Positions 45,118-56,600 of a stretch of DNA of 64,000 nt are shown here, one piece after another; the first letter of the stretch is position 1, and each line of letters opens with the position of its first letter. The notes beneath the pieces are model-generated. The model was not told the DNA's origin. It ran no database searches and was given only the letters and a program-made list of their open reading frames with translations. This DNA is from Chionoecetes opilio (taxonomy: Eukaryota; Arthropoda; Malacostraca; Decapoda; Majidae): positions 260,001 to 324,000 of the forward strand of contig JACEEZ010020909.1 of the NCBI GenBank assembly GCA_016584305.1, read 5' to 3'. Position numbers and translations under genes: made by a program.

Positions 45118-45621
45118 TTAATATCACTTTGGCTTTTTATAAACAAAAGTAACATGCACATTCAACTTTTGGTTATAGTAGTGTGGCTTTTTGTAATGTA
45201 CAACAAAAATATATATATAATTGAGAAAAAAAATATTTCTGCTGTGAAAACAGCCACATGGCAATTTGCTATCTAAAAGTGCCACAGTGGATTCCCCCGC
45301 ACCACTCATTTAGTCTCATTATGATATAATAATTATACTGCAATGATAAAATTGTTGCTCATAAATCCATTTTCTTAATTTTCCTTCTTTCCCCTCTCGT
45401 TTTCAAATAATGATAAGGTTATGATTTAAATCAGTGAATTTTTTTTATAATCATTTGATTTAAATTATGATTTAAATCAGTGATTAAAATCAAACAACCC
45501 TGTTTATAATCCTTGCTGACACTGTCATATACTTTTCTCTTATTTTTGGCTGTGTTTGGAGTAGTTCTTCTTTGTTTTCGGCATTTCAAGCCTTCTTTTA
45601 TATAAATATTGGTCCAGAACA

Positions 45622-46199
45622 TGACTAGAAATTTATGCTACAAGCACATATTTATTTGAGATCTTACCTATAGAAACCCATTGTCTATCTCATCCCGACA
45701 CAATACCCCAACTAGTCAACTAACTAGAATACTTATCGGTGGATAGTAGGGTTGAATTGGGTTGTAGGCTTATCAATACTGCAATGTCTTGTTATTCAAA
45801 GTGGTCAGGCCGCAGGCGGAGGGCTGGAGGCGGTGTTTTGTTATGGGCGTCAGGCGGTTTTCACACCAAGTTATCCACGACGCGACGGTATAATCAGTGT
45901 GTCATATTTAACACGTCCTATGATTTAACACATATGTACAAAATGAACGTATGTACAAATCTCCTCATTATAATCAGAGAAGCACAGTGAAAAGTGTTAT
46001 TAACGGGAGGATCTGGAGTGAACTGACTTCCCGGTGGGCGGCGGCAAGGGACCGCTACCAAAACCCAGCCACGTGTACAATTCCCGGTGGCTTGGATGTA
46101 ATGGGCGGCGGCCAATGACCAGTCGCTCCAAATTAAGGTGCTAATATAAGCTGCAAATGCTTAATACTAATGGGAATGTTCAATTATCCTATCTTAGTA
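45622..46199 (-). mobile_element. Solo LTR copy 3, main part (reverse)
   Basis: The reverse complement follows the 8533 LTR from the ACATTCCCA...TATTAAGCATTTGC segment (8725-8760) through TTTGTACATACGTTCATTTT and TATTGTGTCGGGATGAGATA to AAATTTCTAGTCA. It is interrupted at TA (46198-46199) by a MITE. The upstream part of the LTR reappears as ACTTA (46663-46667) and TTATCATTTACTTAAATTAC (50174-50193). Confidence 0.85.
45778..45850. other. GC-rich stretch within LTR copy 3
   Basis: CGCAGGCGGAGGGCTGGAGG lies at the place that corresponds to CGCCTCCGCCTCCGCAC at 9069-9086 of copy 1. This is the most GC-rich part of the LTR; its role is unknown. Confidence 0.4.
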
Positions 46200-46300
46200 C
46201 AGGAGAACCTCGTTTATCCGGCACCCTCGGGGGGGGGAGCGCATGCCGGATAACTCATTTTGCCGTTGTTTTGAGAGTTACTCTTATGGAATCCCCCAAA

Positions 46301-46348
<48 letters not shown>

Positions 46349-46661
46349 CCCATCACAAGGAACTGGCCAAGGGCACAACAAAAATGGGTAACACAAAGGC
46401 CGCTTAGTTGCCAGTCCCTATAAAGAAGACAGTCAGAGAATAAAATAAAAAAGTGGGGTGAGCCAATTTAGTTCGGGAGGTGTCTTGTTACTCTTCTTTT
46501 GAAAAGATGTAAGTCATAGGAAAGTGGAAAAACAGAAACAGGAAGAGAGTTCCAGAGTTTATCAGTGGGGGGAAAAAAAAAAAAAAAAAAGCTTGGGTCG
46601 ATTAGTGCCGTTGTTTTGAGGCTGCCGTTGTTTTAAATGCCGGTTAAACGAGGTTCTCCTG
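46200..46661. mobile_element. TA-flanked MITE (CAGGAGAACCTCG family), copy 2
   Basis: Ends CAGGAGAACCTCGTTTATCC / CGGTTAAACGAGGTTCTCCTG are flanked by TA. It is nearly identical to copy 1 (23701) in the first 100 bp (CACCCTCGGGGGGGGAGCGC). A LINE 3' end with a long poly(A) sits inside at 46305-46565. Confidence 0.88.
46305..46565 (-). mobile_element. LINE 3' end with poly(A), reverse
   Basis: A 44-nt T run (46305-46348) is the poly(A) tail of a - strand LINE. The reverse complement encodes WNSLPVSVFPLSYDLHLFKR-like sequence then RVTRHLPN, and ends GCCCTTGGCCAGTTCCTTGTGATG before the A-run. It matches the LINE at 1829-2363. Confidence 0.85.
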
Positions 46662-47026
46662 TACTTACACTGGTCGACAAAAAAAAATTGAAGATATGGT
46701 TCTGGACTAAATGAAGCTGATTATAGGTAAATCGACCCTGCTGAACTCTAATCTGATGTTCAATTAACTCTATCACGTCCAGTTTTTGAGAACCAGACGC
46801 AATTCATGAAAAAATATGGGTAAAATCAGCAGAAATAGGTTTCACCAATGTTTTCATTTTAAACTCTTAATCTTTTCTTTTCTCAAGCCTATTTAGGGCA
46901 GTGCAGTGTTTTTGAGTCAGTGTGGTTTGTGCAGTGAGCAGGGGAGGGTGTGCGCGCTGCATATTGGCGAGGGGTTAGCAGGCTGTGTAGTACATTTTTA
47001 CCTACTGATCGTACAGCTATTGACAT

Positions 47027-48562
47027 ATGTTTATAGGTGATCAAGATAAGAAGTGGGCCCCTCACGTAGCATGCAACCCCTGTGTGAACCACTTGAATGA
47101 ATGGATGCGTGGCAAACGGCCATCAGGCATGGCATTCGGCATCCCAATGGTTTGGCGTGAACAAAAGGATCACAGTACTGACTGCTACTTCTGCCTCACT
47201 AACATCAAAGGATATTCAGTAAAAACGCGAGCTAAAATCAGGTATCCTGACGTACCTTCTGCCATCAGGCCTGTGCCACATGGTCCTGATCTCCCAGTTC
47301 CAAATGTTCCAATAAGTGAATCAGATTCGAACGAGGAGGATAATCCCATGGATACAGACTTTCAAGAAATGGCAGACAACAGAGAGCCCAAATTCATCAG
47401 TCAGGAAATGCTACATGACCTTGCTAGGGACCTAGATCTACCCAAGGAGAAAAATGAAGTCCTTGGATCTCGTCTCAAGGAATGGAATTTGCTATAAGAA
47501 GGAGTTCTCATCACCACGTTTCGTCGTAGACATAAAGAACTTTCAAGCTTCTTCAAGATGGAACACAAGCTCTGTTACTGCTTTGATGTTGACACACTCA
47601 TGGAACAACTTTGTGAGTCTCACACTTATGATAAGAGTGAGTGGCGGCTGTTCATAGATTCAGGAAAAAACACGCTAAAGGCCGTTCTTCTGCTTAAAGG
47701 AAATAAGCTTCCGAGTGTTCCAATTGCGCATGGCCATGAAATGAGTGAAACTTATGAAACTATGAAGACTTTGTTATCTGCTGTTAAATATGAAGAACAT
47801 CAGTGGAATCTGTGTGGGGACCTGAAGGTAATCTCCTTGCTTCTAGGACTCCAGTTAGGTTACACTAAGCACATGTGTTTTCTTTGTTTGTGGGACTCTA
47901 GAGCAGACAGCAAACATTACAAACAAAAGGAATGGCCAGCACGACCGAAAGACTCACCTGGCAGGTTCAACTGTATGTACAAGCCTCTTGTTGACAGTGA
48001 AAAGGTGTACTTACCTCCATTGCATATGAAACTTGGGTTAATGAAAAATTTTGTGAAGGCCATGGATCAAAATGGTGCTGGCTTTCAGTATTTGTTAGCA
48101 AAGTTTGAACGCACTGTATTTGAAGCCAAAGTAAAGGCAGGTGTTTTCAATGGCCCTCAAATTCGTCAACTACTCAATGATGATGACTTTGTAAAGAGCC
48201 TAACTGCCCTGGAAAAAGCTGATTGGAAGAGCTTTTTGGCTGTTATAAAGAACCACCTAGGTAATGTTCGAGCATCGAATTATGAGGAACTTGTAAATGA
48301 CATGTTGAAGAGTTACCATGCGCTTGGGGCTCGGATGTCACTCAAAATCCACTTTTTCCATTCACATCTTGATTTCTTCCCAACGAATCTTGGCGCGGTC
48401 AGTGATGAACAAGGGGAACGTTTCCACCAGGACATTGCCACCATGGAAACCCGATACCAAGGACGATTCAGTCCCAACATGATAGGGGACTATTGCTGGA
48501 CGCTACAATGTGAAAGTAGCTGCTCCTACAAACGAAAGAGCAAACTACAGAAACACTTCTGA
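47027..48562 (+). pseudogene. Transposase-like protein (GERFHQDI family), one in-frame stop
   Basis: One frame runs from 47027 to 48562 (about 511 codons), broken only by TAA at 47495-47497. The N-terminus is Cys/His-rich: ACNPCVNHLNEWMRGKRP, GIPMVWREQKDHSTDCYFC. The larger part has WRLFIDSGKNTLKAVLL, GDLKVISLLLGLQLGYTKHM, CFLCLWDSRADSKHY, LPPLHMKLGLMKNFVKAM and AVSDEQGERFHQDIATME. Acidic residues in FIDSGK, GDLK and DEQGER are candidates for a DDE/D triad (inference). TTTATAG|GTGATCAAG at 47029-47038 resembles a splice acceptor, so the true protein may start in an upstream exon. Similar proteins are, to my knowledge, widespread but uncharacterised in arthropods and cnidarians. Confidence 0.75.
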
Positions 48563-48744
48563 TGTACTATGGAGCAGGGTGAGTACTTTTGTGTGTTAGG
48601 TATAGTTTTGATCATATGTATATTTAATACCAATTTGAGATCTTGACTGTTCTTCTGAAGAACAGTCTAGATCTGACTGTTCTTCGAACTAGCGCATCTT
48701 TCTCTCAAAAAAAATCTCAAAGTTGTGTTCCAAAAAAAATACAG

Positions 48745-48757
48745 ATATATATAAAAT

Positions 48758-48827
<70 letters not shown>

Positions 48828-48830
48828 AAG
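48745..48830. repeat. (TA)n microsatellite
   Basis: Imperfect TA array in the 3' non-coding part of the CACTGG transposon. Just upstream, 48650-48690 holds the inverted pair GTTCTTCTGAAGAACAGTC / GACTGTTCTTC. Confidence 0.85.
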
Positions 48831-48935
48831 TCAAAATTTACTGTGATTTGGCATATTTTCGGATATTTCCAAGATGTGGCACATTTTCGGATATATTTGG
48901 AACATAATTTAAGTATATTTTTTGCCAGATATGTA

Positions 48936-49914
48936 CAGTCTAAGACAAAAGTCATGTCCCGATTTTGTCCGAATATGAAATGTAACTCGTGAAACATGAA
49001 AACCCTAACGCAGTTACATGCTCGTGGTTGGCAAGCCTGAATCCCTTAAGCTACTGTTCAGATAAGGGTTCAAAGCTTCATATCTGCCGCCGATGAGACA
49101 ATGTCTAAAACAATCCAAGGGTTTTTCAAAGGTTCAATAGATTTACTGCTTTAAGGTTTCATATTATTCGATGTGGAATGCGAGGTATATTCGGCCCAGC
49201 AATGATCGCCAGGACATTTCATCTTTACACCTGAGCCATTGAAGGCCACATACATCACCACCGGCAGGAGTATGGAGAGAGCTAGTCACATGCAAGAATA
49301 TAAATTTAAAAAATATACATATAAAAAATATAAAAAATCAAGAAAAATTGCTTCAAAATTCAATAGTATATTTGGATAATAATAAGACCAAATCCCATTT
49401 TAATCTATGCAAAAATTTAAAGAAAAATTGCGTCAAAATTCAGGAGTATATTTGGATAATAATATGAAAGAAGGAAGAACTCTGAAGCAGTGGCGTATAT
49501 AGGTCCTTAAAAAGAAAGGGGAATACGGGGGTGAATCCAGGATTGTTATAAGGGGGGGGGGGAGGGCTTGTGCGAAGCGAGCCTCAACAGCTGAGGGAGT
49601 TTACAATAATAGCAAAATTGCAATGTATTTCGGAGGGCCTCAGTCGAACCCCTGAGACTGGCTCACCGAACCCAGGATCAACCACTGCTTTATAATTACC
49701 TCAGCACTTCTACTTTTAACACTCCTGGTAATGAATCCTAAAACAATTACTCGTGAGGATACGAACTAATAAGACGTATGAGTTGTGGTGAGATCGAAGC
49801 ACTTATGGCAGTGCTACCAACCGTTCGTATGACATACGGCAGAGAGCACCGAAAGGTTAGCCCTTTACCAGATGTCTTAACCAAAATTCAGGACACGACT
49901 TTTGTCTTAGACTG
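48936..49914. mobile_element. TA-flanked element (CAGTCTAAGACAAAAGTC), nested
   Basis: The ends CAGTCTAAGACAAAAGTCAT and, inverted, CAGTCTAAGACAAAAGTCGT share 18 perfect bp and are flanked by TA. The form suits Tc1/mariner. The interior shows no recognisable transposase; GCGTCAAAATTCA(A/G)(T/G)AGTATATTTGGATAATAAT occurs twice (49350-49385, 49430-49465). Confidence 0.8.
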
Positions 49915-50262
49915 TACATTAGGTCCTAATAAAGCCGCAGGCACCACCAGAATTTAATTATGAGTAATATATATTAACGTAGGGGGATTGTTTCGATTAA
50001 TTATATAATTATATATACGTATATAATTATAATAGCTATTAAAATTTAAAATGCCGATATTTCAAAAACTATACGTGCTAGAGAAAAAGCAATGCCATTT
50101 TTTTAATCAGCAGTGAAAATGCTTTCCAACCCACACACAATGAACTCAGAACCATTTTTGGTGTCGACCAGTGTTATCATTTACTTAAATTACCTTAAGG
50201 GGACACCATACAACTGAGGACCAGAATCACTCAATTTTGACATTTTTCATTTATGTGCTAAA

Positions 50263-50540
50263 ATTGTTCTTTTGGCCTAGAACTACAACATTGTATTTTT
50301 TTTTTTTTTTTTCCCCAATGCTCCCCCCCCCACCCCCCCGCGTCCCATCTGGATTCCGCATCACCATCATAATTATTTGTAAAATTGTTCTTTGGGCCTA
50401 GAACTACAACGTAGTAGCTCTGAAACGCAAATATGAGCCATATTACCCATTCCCTGGTCCCCCCAATGATCCCCCCAATGATCCCCCCCCCCCCCCCCCC
50501 GCGTCCCATCCTGGCGACCGCATTACCATCATAATTATTT
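50263..50540. repeat. Tandem duplication (~120-150 bp x2) with C-rich runs
   Basis: AAAATTGTTCTTT(T/G)GGCCTAG AACTACAAC and GCGTCCCATC...ATCACCATCATAATTATT recur at 50260-50380 and 50381-50540. T, C and CCCCCCAATGAT runs vary between the copies. Confidence 0.8.
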
Positions 50541-50783
50541 GTATAAATTGAAAGAATTTTTTTTTCCCATGAAATAGGAATGTATACAAACGTTTTCTAT
50601 CACCTCAATACATTAGACAATGGATAAATAAGAAGGTAGACTAAATTTTAACTTGATATTCAATAAGATAAGGTATGTTCGTTGTTTTCTCACAACACGT
50701 TTTTTTTACTTAAACGGCCTACTCCTCCTGCCATTTTTGTAATACAGATCTCAAATTTTGCACACTTTATACTTGCATACATA

Positions 50784-51107
50784 CAGCCAAATTCCCAACA
50801 TCCGACCTCCAAACATCCGACTTGTCCAAACAACCGACTTTTTTCACCACCACATTGTGTCTTGTTTTGGCCATTTATTTTACTTCGTTTTTTTTTATAG
50901 TTTTTAGAAACATTGATTTGTGGCTTTATTTATGCATGAATTTTACTTTCGCGTATACCACTGGATCGGCCTTCAAGAGCTGCATCTTTTATGTTCTATA
51001 CCATTTTGTCCTTACGTTTATGGTTACTGTGATATCCGAACATCCGACTATTCCAATTATCCGACCTACCTTCGGTCCCCCAAGGTCGGATAATTAATAC
51101 TTAGCTG
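50784..51107. mobile_element. TA-flanked MITE (CAGCxAA..ATCCGACC)
   Basis: Left end CAGCCAAATTCCCAACATCC and inverted right end CAGCTAAGTATTAATTATCC, both continuing GACC, are flanked by TA. ATCCGACT motifs recur internally at both ends. It is 324 bp and non-coding. Confidence 0.8.
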
Positions 51108-51427
51108 TATGTGTAAAATGAGGCAGTGGATTTTTATTACAAGTACAAGGCGGAATTTCTGGAATTTTTCTTATAGATTTTTCTTATTCTAGATCTATGA
51201 TAATATAAGCGAAAGTGTGTCTGTGTGTGTGTGTGTCCGCAATAGGTGCCGCCCCCGTGGCGCAATCCCATCATATGGCACAGTTTTGGAACCGGGTTGA
51301 GCAGGGGAACATTTTAAGCCCACTTATGTATGATCCGATCACTTTTTTCTTTTTCTTTTATAGTAGCCTATAGCGATAATTGTGAGAAAAAAAAGTGGGT
51401 TGCGAGAATTGAGGAAACCTTGATGTA

Positions 51428-51960
<533 letters not shown>

Positions 51961-52320
51961 GTTTAAAGGCTTTATAATACATTTTCAAATTTCCATGATT
52001 TCAGGAAGTTAGAAGGGCCCTTTTCGGGAGAGTCTGTTTTTGGGTGGGCCTTTGGCCCCCAAACACAGGTGGGGGGCCCAAAGGCCCCCCCAATACCCCC
52101 TCTGCAAAGAAAACCCAAAAAAGGGCCCGGGCCCGGAGGGGGGCTTTTCGGCTAGTTTTTCCATATTTTTTTAAAGGGGCCATTTCCCAAACCTTTTTCG
52201 GAGTGATAGGGGAATTTCCCTTCGTAACTTTATTGTTAAGGGTTTTAAACAAAATCCCCTAACCCTAAAAAAATATCTCATCAAAACAAAAAAAAATTTT
52301 GCGTTTTTAAAGTAAAATTT

Positions 52321-52352
<32 letters not shown>

Positions 52353-52499
52353 CAATGTAATGAAACTTGGTCAGATAATGTAAACGTTTCACAAAAAAAA
52401 CATAAATGGAGAAAAAATTTTTTGGCTCTAAAAGCGGGCCGGGGAATTTTTGGGCCCAAAACCGTGTGGGGGGCCCCTTTAAATTTTAAAAATCCCCTT

Positions 52500-53130
52500 A
52501 ACCTTTATAATTTATATATACACCCCTATGCCCCCCCTATGAGAGGGGGACAAAAACCTCCCTCCCCAAGGGGGGGGGGGGGGAAAAAAAAACCACTCCC
52601 AATTATTGAGAGGGGGGTTTGGGTGGAAAAATTTTCCAAATGACTATAGCCCGGGGAAAGCTAACAAAATTTGTATTACACTCGAGTAAAAAAGGTTTAA
52701 ATAGCTGAAGTCATCAGCGGGGTGGGAAATGGGAACCTCCAAAATGGTCATTTTTTAATTTAGCAATTGGTGCTTTAAAATTGGGGGGGCGCTTGCCCCC
52801 CCCAAAAAAAAAATCATTTTAAAAATTATTTTTTTGGAGTACTCATAAAAAACCTGCCCTAAAATTTTTTCCTTTTGGGCCCTTTTGATTCAGATGTAAA
52901 TTTTAAAATAAACCGAAATTGGTGCAAAAGGCATTTAAAAAGGGCCCCAAAAAGGGGGGGGCAAAATTTTGGTCACATTTAAATAAAAATTTAAAGTACA
53001 TCCATTTATATTTTGTGGAAATTTTTACATTAGACCTTCCGGTTTGAAGGACCCCAGTATTTTCTTAAGGTAAAAAATTTTGGTAAAAAACCCTTTTAAA
53101 AAAAGGGCCTAAAGGGGCGCTTTTTTAAAG
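52500..53130 (+). repeat. Left arm of a long inverted repeat
   Basis: Landmarks shared, inverted, with 59620-60290 include GGGGAAAGCTAACA (52655), AATGGTCATTTTTTAA with GCAATTGG (52744-52770), GGGGGGCGCTTG (52785-52796), and GGTAAAAAACCC...AAAAGGGCCTxAAAGGGGCGCT (53090-53120). The order is preserved. Many small differences are probably sequence errors. Confidence 0.65.
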
Positions 53131-53639
53131 CACTTTGGAGGTAAAAAAATATATTTTTTTTACTTTTTAAAATTTAAATTTTTTTCTTAAATTTTTATAG
53201 TACAATAAAAAAGGGTTTCATAGGTAAATTTTTTAAATATAATTACATGCAAATCTTTTTACAATGATACGGGTTTAAAATGATATTTTTGAAACCAGGG
53301 ATGCCCGGGCACAAAATTTTTCCTATGTTAAAGGGGATTTCTCTTTAAAACGCAACTAACTTTTAATAGGCATCCCCTTCCCAATTAGTATACATATACA
53401 TGTACCCACGTTTTAAATATAAATCTTTTGCAAAACTTTTAGAAGAAAAAAAACTTTAAAAACTGCTTATGGGGGTCATACACACACACACACACCCCAA
53501 AACCACACTGTTTTAAAAAAAAATTTATGTTAAAAGGTCTATAATAAATGAGTTAAAACTAGTATTGATTGCTATAATTATGATCTCAGCCCCCCCTTTC
53601 TTTTAACAAGTTTTAATTTCATCCTCGTCAAAAACTCCC

Positions 53640-56600
53640 CATTTTCCCTCTAAAAGATGCACTGTCCATGGCTTTCCCCCTCTTCTTTGTACATTGTTTC
53701 CCAAATTTCCCCTCTGTCCCCGGGGATAAGGTTTCAGGGAGTTGTTTCCCCTTTAAACCAACGGTTTGTAAGGGGTCAAAAAACCCAAAAACTGCCACCT
53801 TTTTCCTTCAGAGGGTTTGCGCCTCATATAATTTTGATTTTGGCACTTCTCCAAAACCAAGGGGTTGGGGGGCAAGGGGGGGGGCCAAGGGGTTTTTAAA
53901 AAAAAGGGGGGGGCCCAGGGGCTTAATGTGGGGGGAATTGGAGCCCCATTTTGGGAAAAGGGGGAAAAGCCCAAAACTTGGGGCCAATCCTTTTGGGCCC
54001 TTAAAAAAATTGGGGGGGAAAAAAATTAATTTTTTTTCCCTTTTTCCATTTTGGTTTCCAAATTTTGGTTTTTCTTAAATAAAAATTTTTCTGTAACCCC
54101 CCACCTTTCCACTTGGTGTTTTTTCACAAACCTTACCCTCCATACATTGTGGCTTTTGAACCTCTAAAGATCTGCTTTCGTCCTTTTTAGAAACTGTACT
54201 GTTTCGTTGCCTTTGCTCTGAAAAAATTCCCTGGTAGCGGTTTTTTTTCTAAAATTGTCAGGGGCTAAAACCTTTCCCCTTTTTCTGACAACGCTGATGT
54301 ATAGTGGGATCCCGTGAAGGAGGGAAAAAGCGGGGAACGCTCCCACAAAAAATTTTGGCCCCTAGCCCCTTCCCCAATTGCAGTCAGGTTTAAATAACAG
54401 GGTTGTTGTTTAAAAAACTTTTTCCCCAAATATCCATCCACAAGGGTTGACTTAAATCTACTGCAGTGGAAACAAAAATACCCAATGAAATTTATTTTGT
54501 GTGGGGAACGCCCTGACCACTATTTTTCCCTTTTCTCACGATCAGCTGTTGGGGAATACAGAAAAATTTTTGTGCCCTGCCTCTTCATGGTTTTTTCCCT
54601 TTAACCCATCCACCGTGTCCCCCGCGTATCTGTACACCCTCTCCCCCCCTGGAAGTGAAAAGCTTTCCCCGGGGGAAAATCAATTAAAGATTTTCACGAC
54701 CCCCCAAAATGTTTGCATACAAAAGGATTTTCCTGCCTTTCATTCGCAAAAAATGGGTAGCTGGCTTCTTGAAGGCCTGGGATTTAGGGATCATTTGAGG
54801 GTCTTGGCACTGGGCCCTCTGGCCTCTGGCCCCGTGATGACAAAGGTTTTTCGGGTGGGTTGGACCCCGCCGGGTCTTTTCCTCGTGCCCTTTAATTAAA
54901 GGCGGGGTTTAGCTTTAAAGGGCTTTTTGTGAAATGCGTTTGGCTGACTTTGGGAAAATCTGGGTAAGAAAAACTTCGGCTAACCCCCCCGTTTTGTGGG
55001 GGGCAAATTTGGGGAAAGGTATGCAAGGGGAAAAACTGCCCATCTATGATGAAAGAAAGGTTTTTCCCCTGGCCGCTTTTTCGAGATTATAAATTTTTTT
55101 TTCCAACATATGAAAGGGGCACTCTATGGGTTTTTTGCCTTTTTTCGTCGGGTGGCCAAGGACAGAGGTCCCGGGGAACCAGGGGTTGCTGGAGAATTGC
55201 TCCCATGTCAGCCCTTTTGGGTGGCCCCAGCAAAAGGGAGGGTTCCCATCGATCACGTGTTTCCTTTAAGGGGCGGGAAAACCCTTCGTGTTTTGGCCCC
55301 CGTCGATTGTTTGCCCCAGCCATATTCAAATTTTTTCCCAGCTTTTTTTTTCTTTATTGACTTTAAACCCCCCCCTTTTTTGGGATCACTTTTCGGCAAG
55401 CCTGGATAAATTTCCCTTTGGGTGTTTGGGGCTTTTCCTTTGGTTGGTACTTTTGAGGGGGTTTTTTTTAAACGGATTTCTTCATTGAAAACCTTTTCCC
55501 TTGCTTATATTGTACAATCCCTCTGAAGCATCATGGGATAAAAAAGGGTTTGGGTTCGTTGAAAAAATTTTTGTTTGTTAAATTTTAAATGAAAAATCTT
55601 CATTGCCCACGTTTAATTCGCCCCTTGGCCCTGATTCGGAAAGTGACTCTTTTTGCTGATAAATCCTGTCATCTTTCCCAAGGGACAAAAGGGAATGCTG
55701 CCCCGGGTACCCCTTTTTGTTACCTTTCCCCCCCTGGAGGCAAGCGGATTTCCCCATTAGTGAAGGTGTGTTTTCCTGTCATTTCGAGATGCGGCGTCGG
55801 CATTGATATTTTTGCCCCCCCCCCCCAGTGTAAAAACCCAAAAGGGGAATTTCTGCTAAATTTTCATGTTCTGCCCTTTCCCGCATGTGAATCCCACCGG
55901 GTAAAAGTATCTTTTCAAAGGGGCCGGGAAAGGGCGTCTCACCCAATACCCAAACAGTAAAGGTTGGTTTTTTGGGTTAACCCGAGAATATTTTTGAGTG
56001 GTCTGTGGCGAATAACGGGTAAATGACCGGTGTCAGTGTGGGGAAACCAAAAGGGTTTTGATGTTTTGTCCTGATACCCCTTTTCAGTTGGTAAAATATG
56101 TTAATTTTACCCCACATCACCCATCCAAATTTTGGGAAGTGTTTTCCGTAGTTTCCTGTTTACAGTTGCCTTGGTGTTTTTCAAAATTTACTTTTTGGCA
56201 CACTTCCCCAAAAAGATCTTCCCGGGATCACCACCTAAAAACCCCATGTTTCCCCCGGGTATTGCAGGGGCTTTCACCGTGGGATATCGGGGCCCGGGGA
56301 AGCTCTTCTTTTGGAATAAACCACTTTTTCCAGAATGCCCTTGAAAGGGCAGTTTTTGGGGAAAAGGAAAGGGGCAAGCAGAAGATGGAGCCTTTTGGCA
56401 CCCGGTTTTAAAGTTTTTTCCCCGTAGGAACCCATTCAAAAACCTGGCGAAGGGGAAACTCCGGGTCTGTGTAACTTTTCCCCGGTCCTCCCGATTCTGC
56501 TACGAGTTTTCCAAAGGGGCCCTTGAAGAATGCATCTCTTTTGGAAAAAGCCCCCAATCATGTAAAACAGTTGTCAATTTTGGGAGTTTCTCTCCCCGGT

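Larger units (their letters stand above)
43027..45502. mobile_element. hAT-type element with two nested elements
   Basis: Ends CAGGGTTGTTGATATTTA / ATCAAACAACCCTG are flanked by the perfect 8-bp duplication TTTATAAT (43019-43026, 45503-45510). The ends are rich in TTTGATTTAAAT repeats in inverted orientation. Inside are a smaller hAT (43697-44356) and a piggyBac-like MITE (44440-45117). No transposase remains. Confidence 0.92.
46668..50173 (+). mobile_element. CACTGGTCGACA-ended DNA transposon, copy 1
   Basis: Left end CACTGGTCGACAAAAA and inverted right end CACTGGTCGACACCAAAAAT share a 12-bp perfect terminus. Similarity continues through TGGTTCTG and A(A/C)TxAATGAA. TTA flanks both sides (46665-46667, 50174-50176). 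The split LTR around it shows that the empty site was CTTATCATTT, so the 3-bp TTA duplication is real. The 3,506-bp element carries a transposase-like gene and a nested TA element (48936-49914). A second copy starts at 63072. CACTx ends with a 3-bp duplication recall the CACTA/CMC group, whereas TTA also suits Harbinger; I leave the superfamily open. Confidence 0.85.

Noticed and set aside
49489..49690. CAGTGGCGTA start as a further hAT MITE
   Set aside because: The left terminus is good, but no inverted right end with a matching 8-bp duplication was found; ACCACTGCTTTATAAT lacks a partner.
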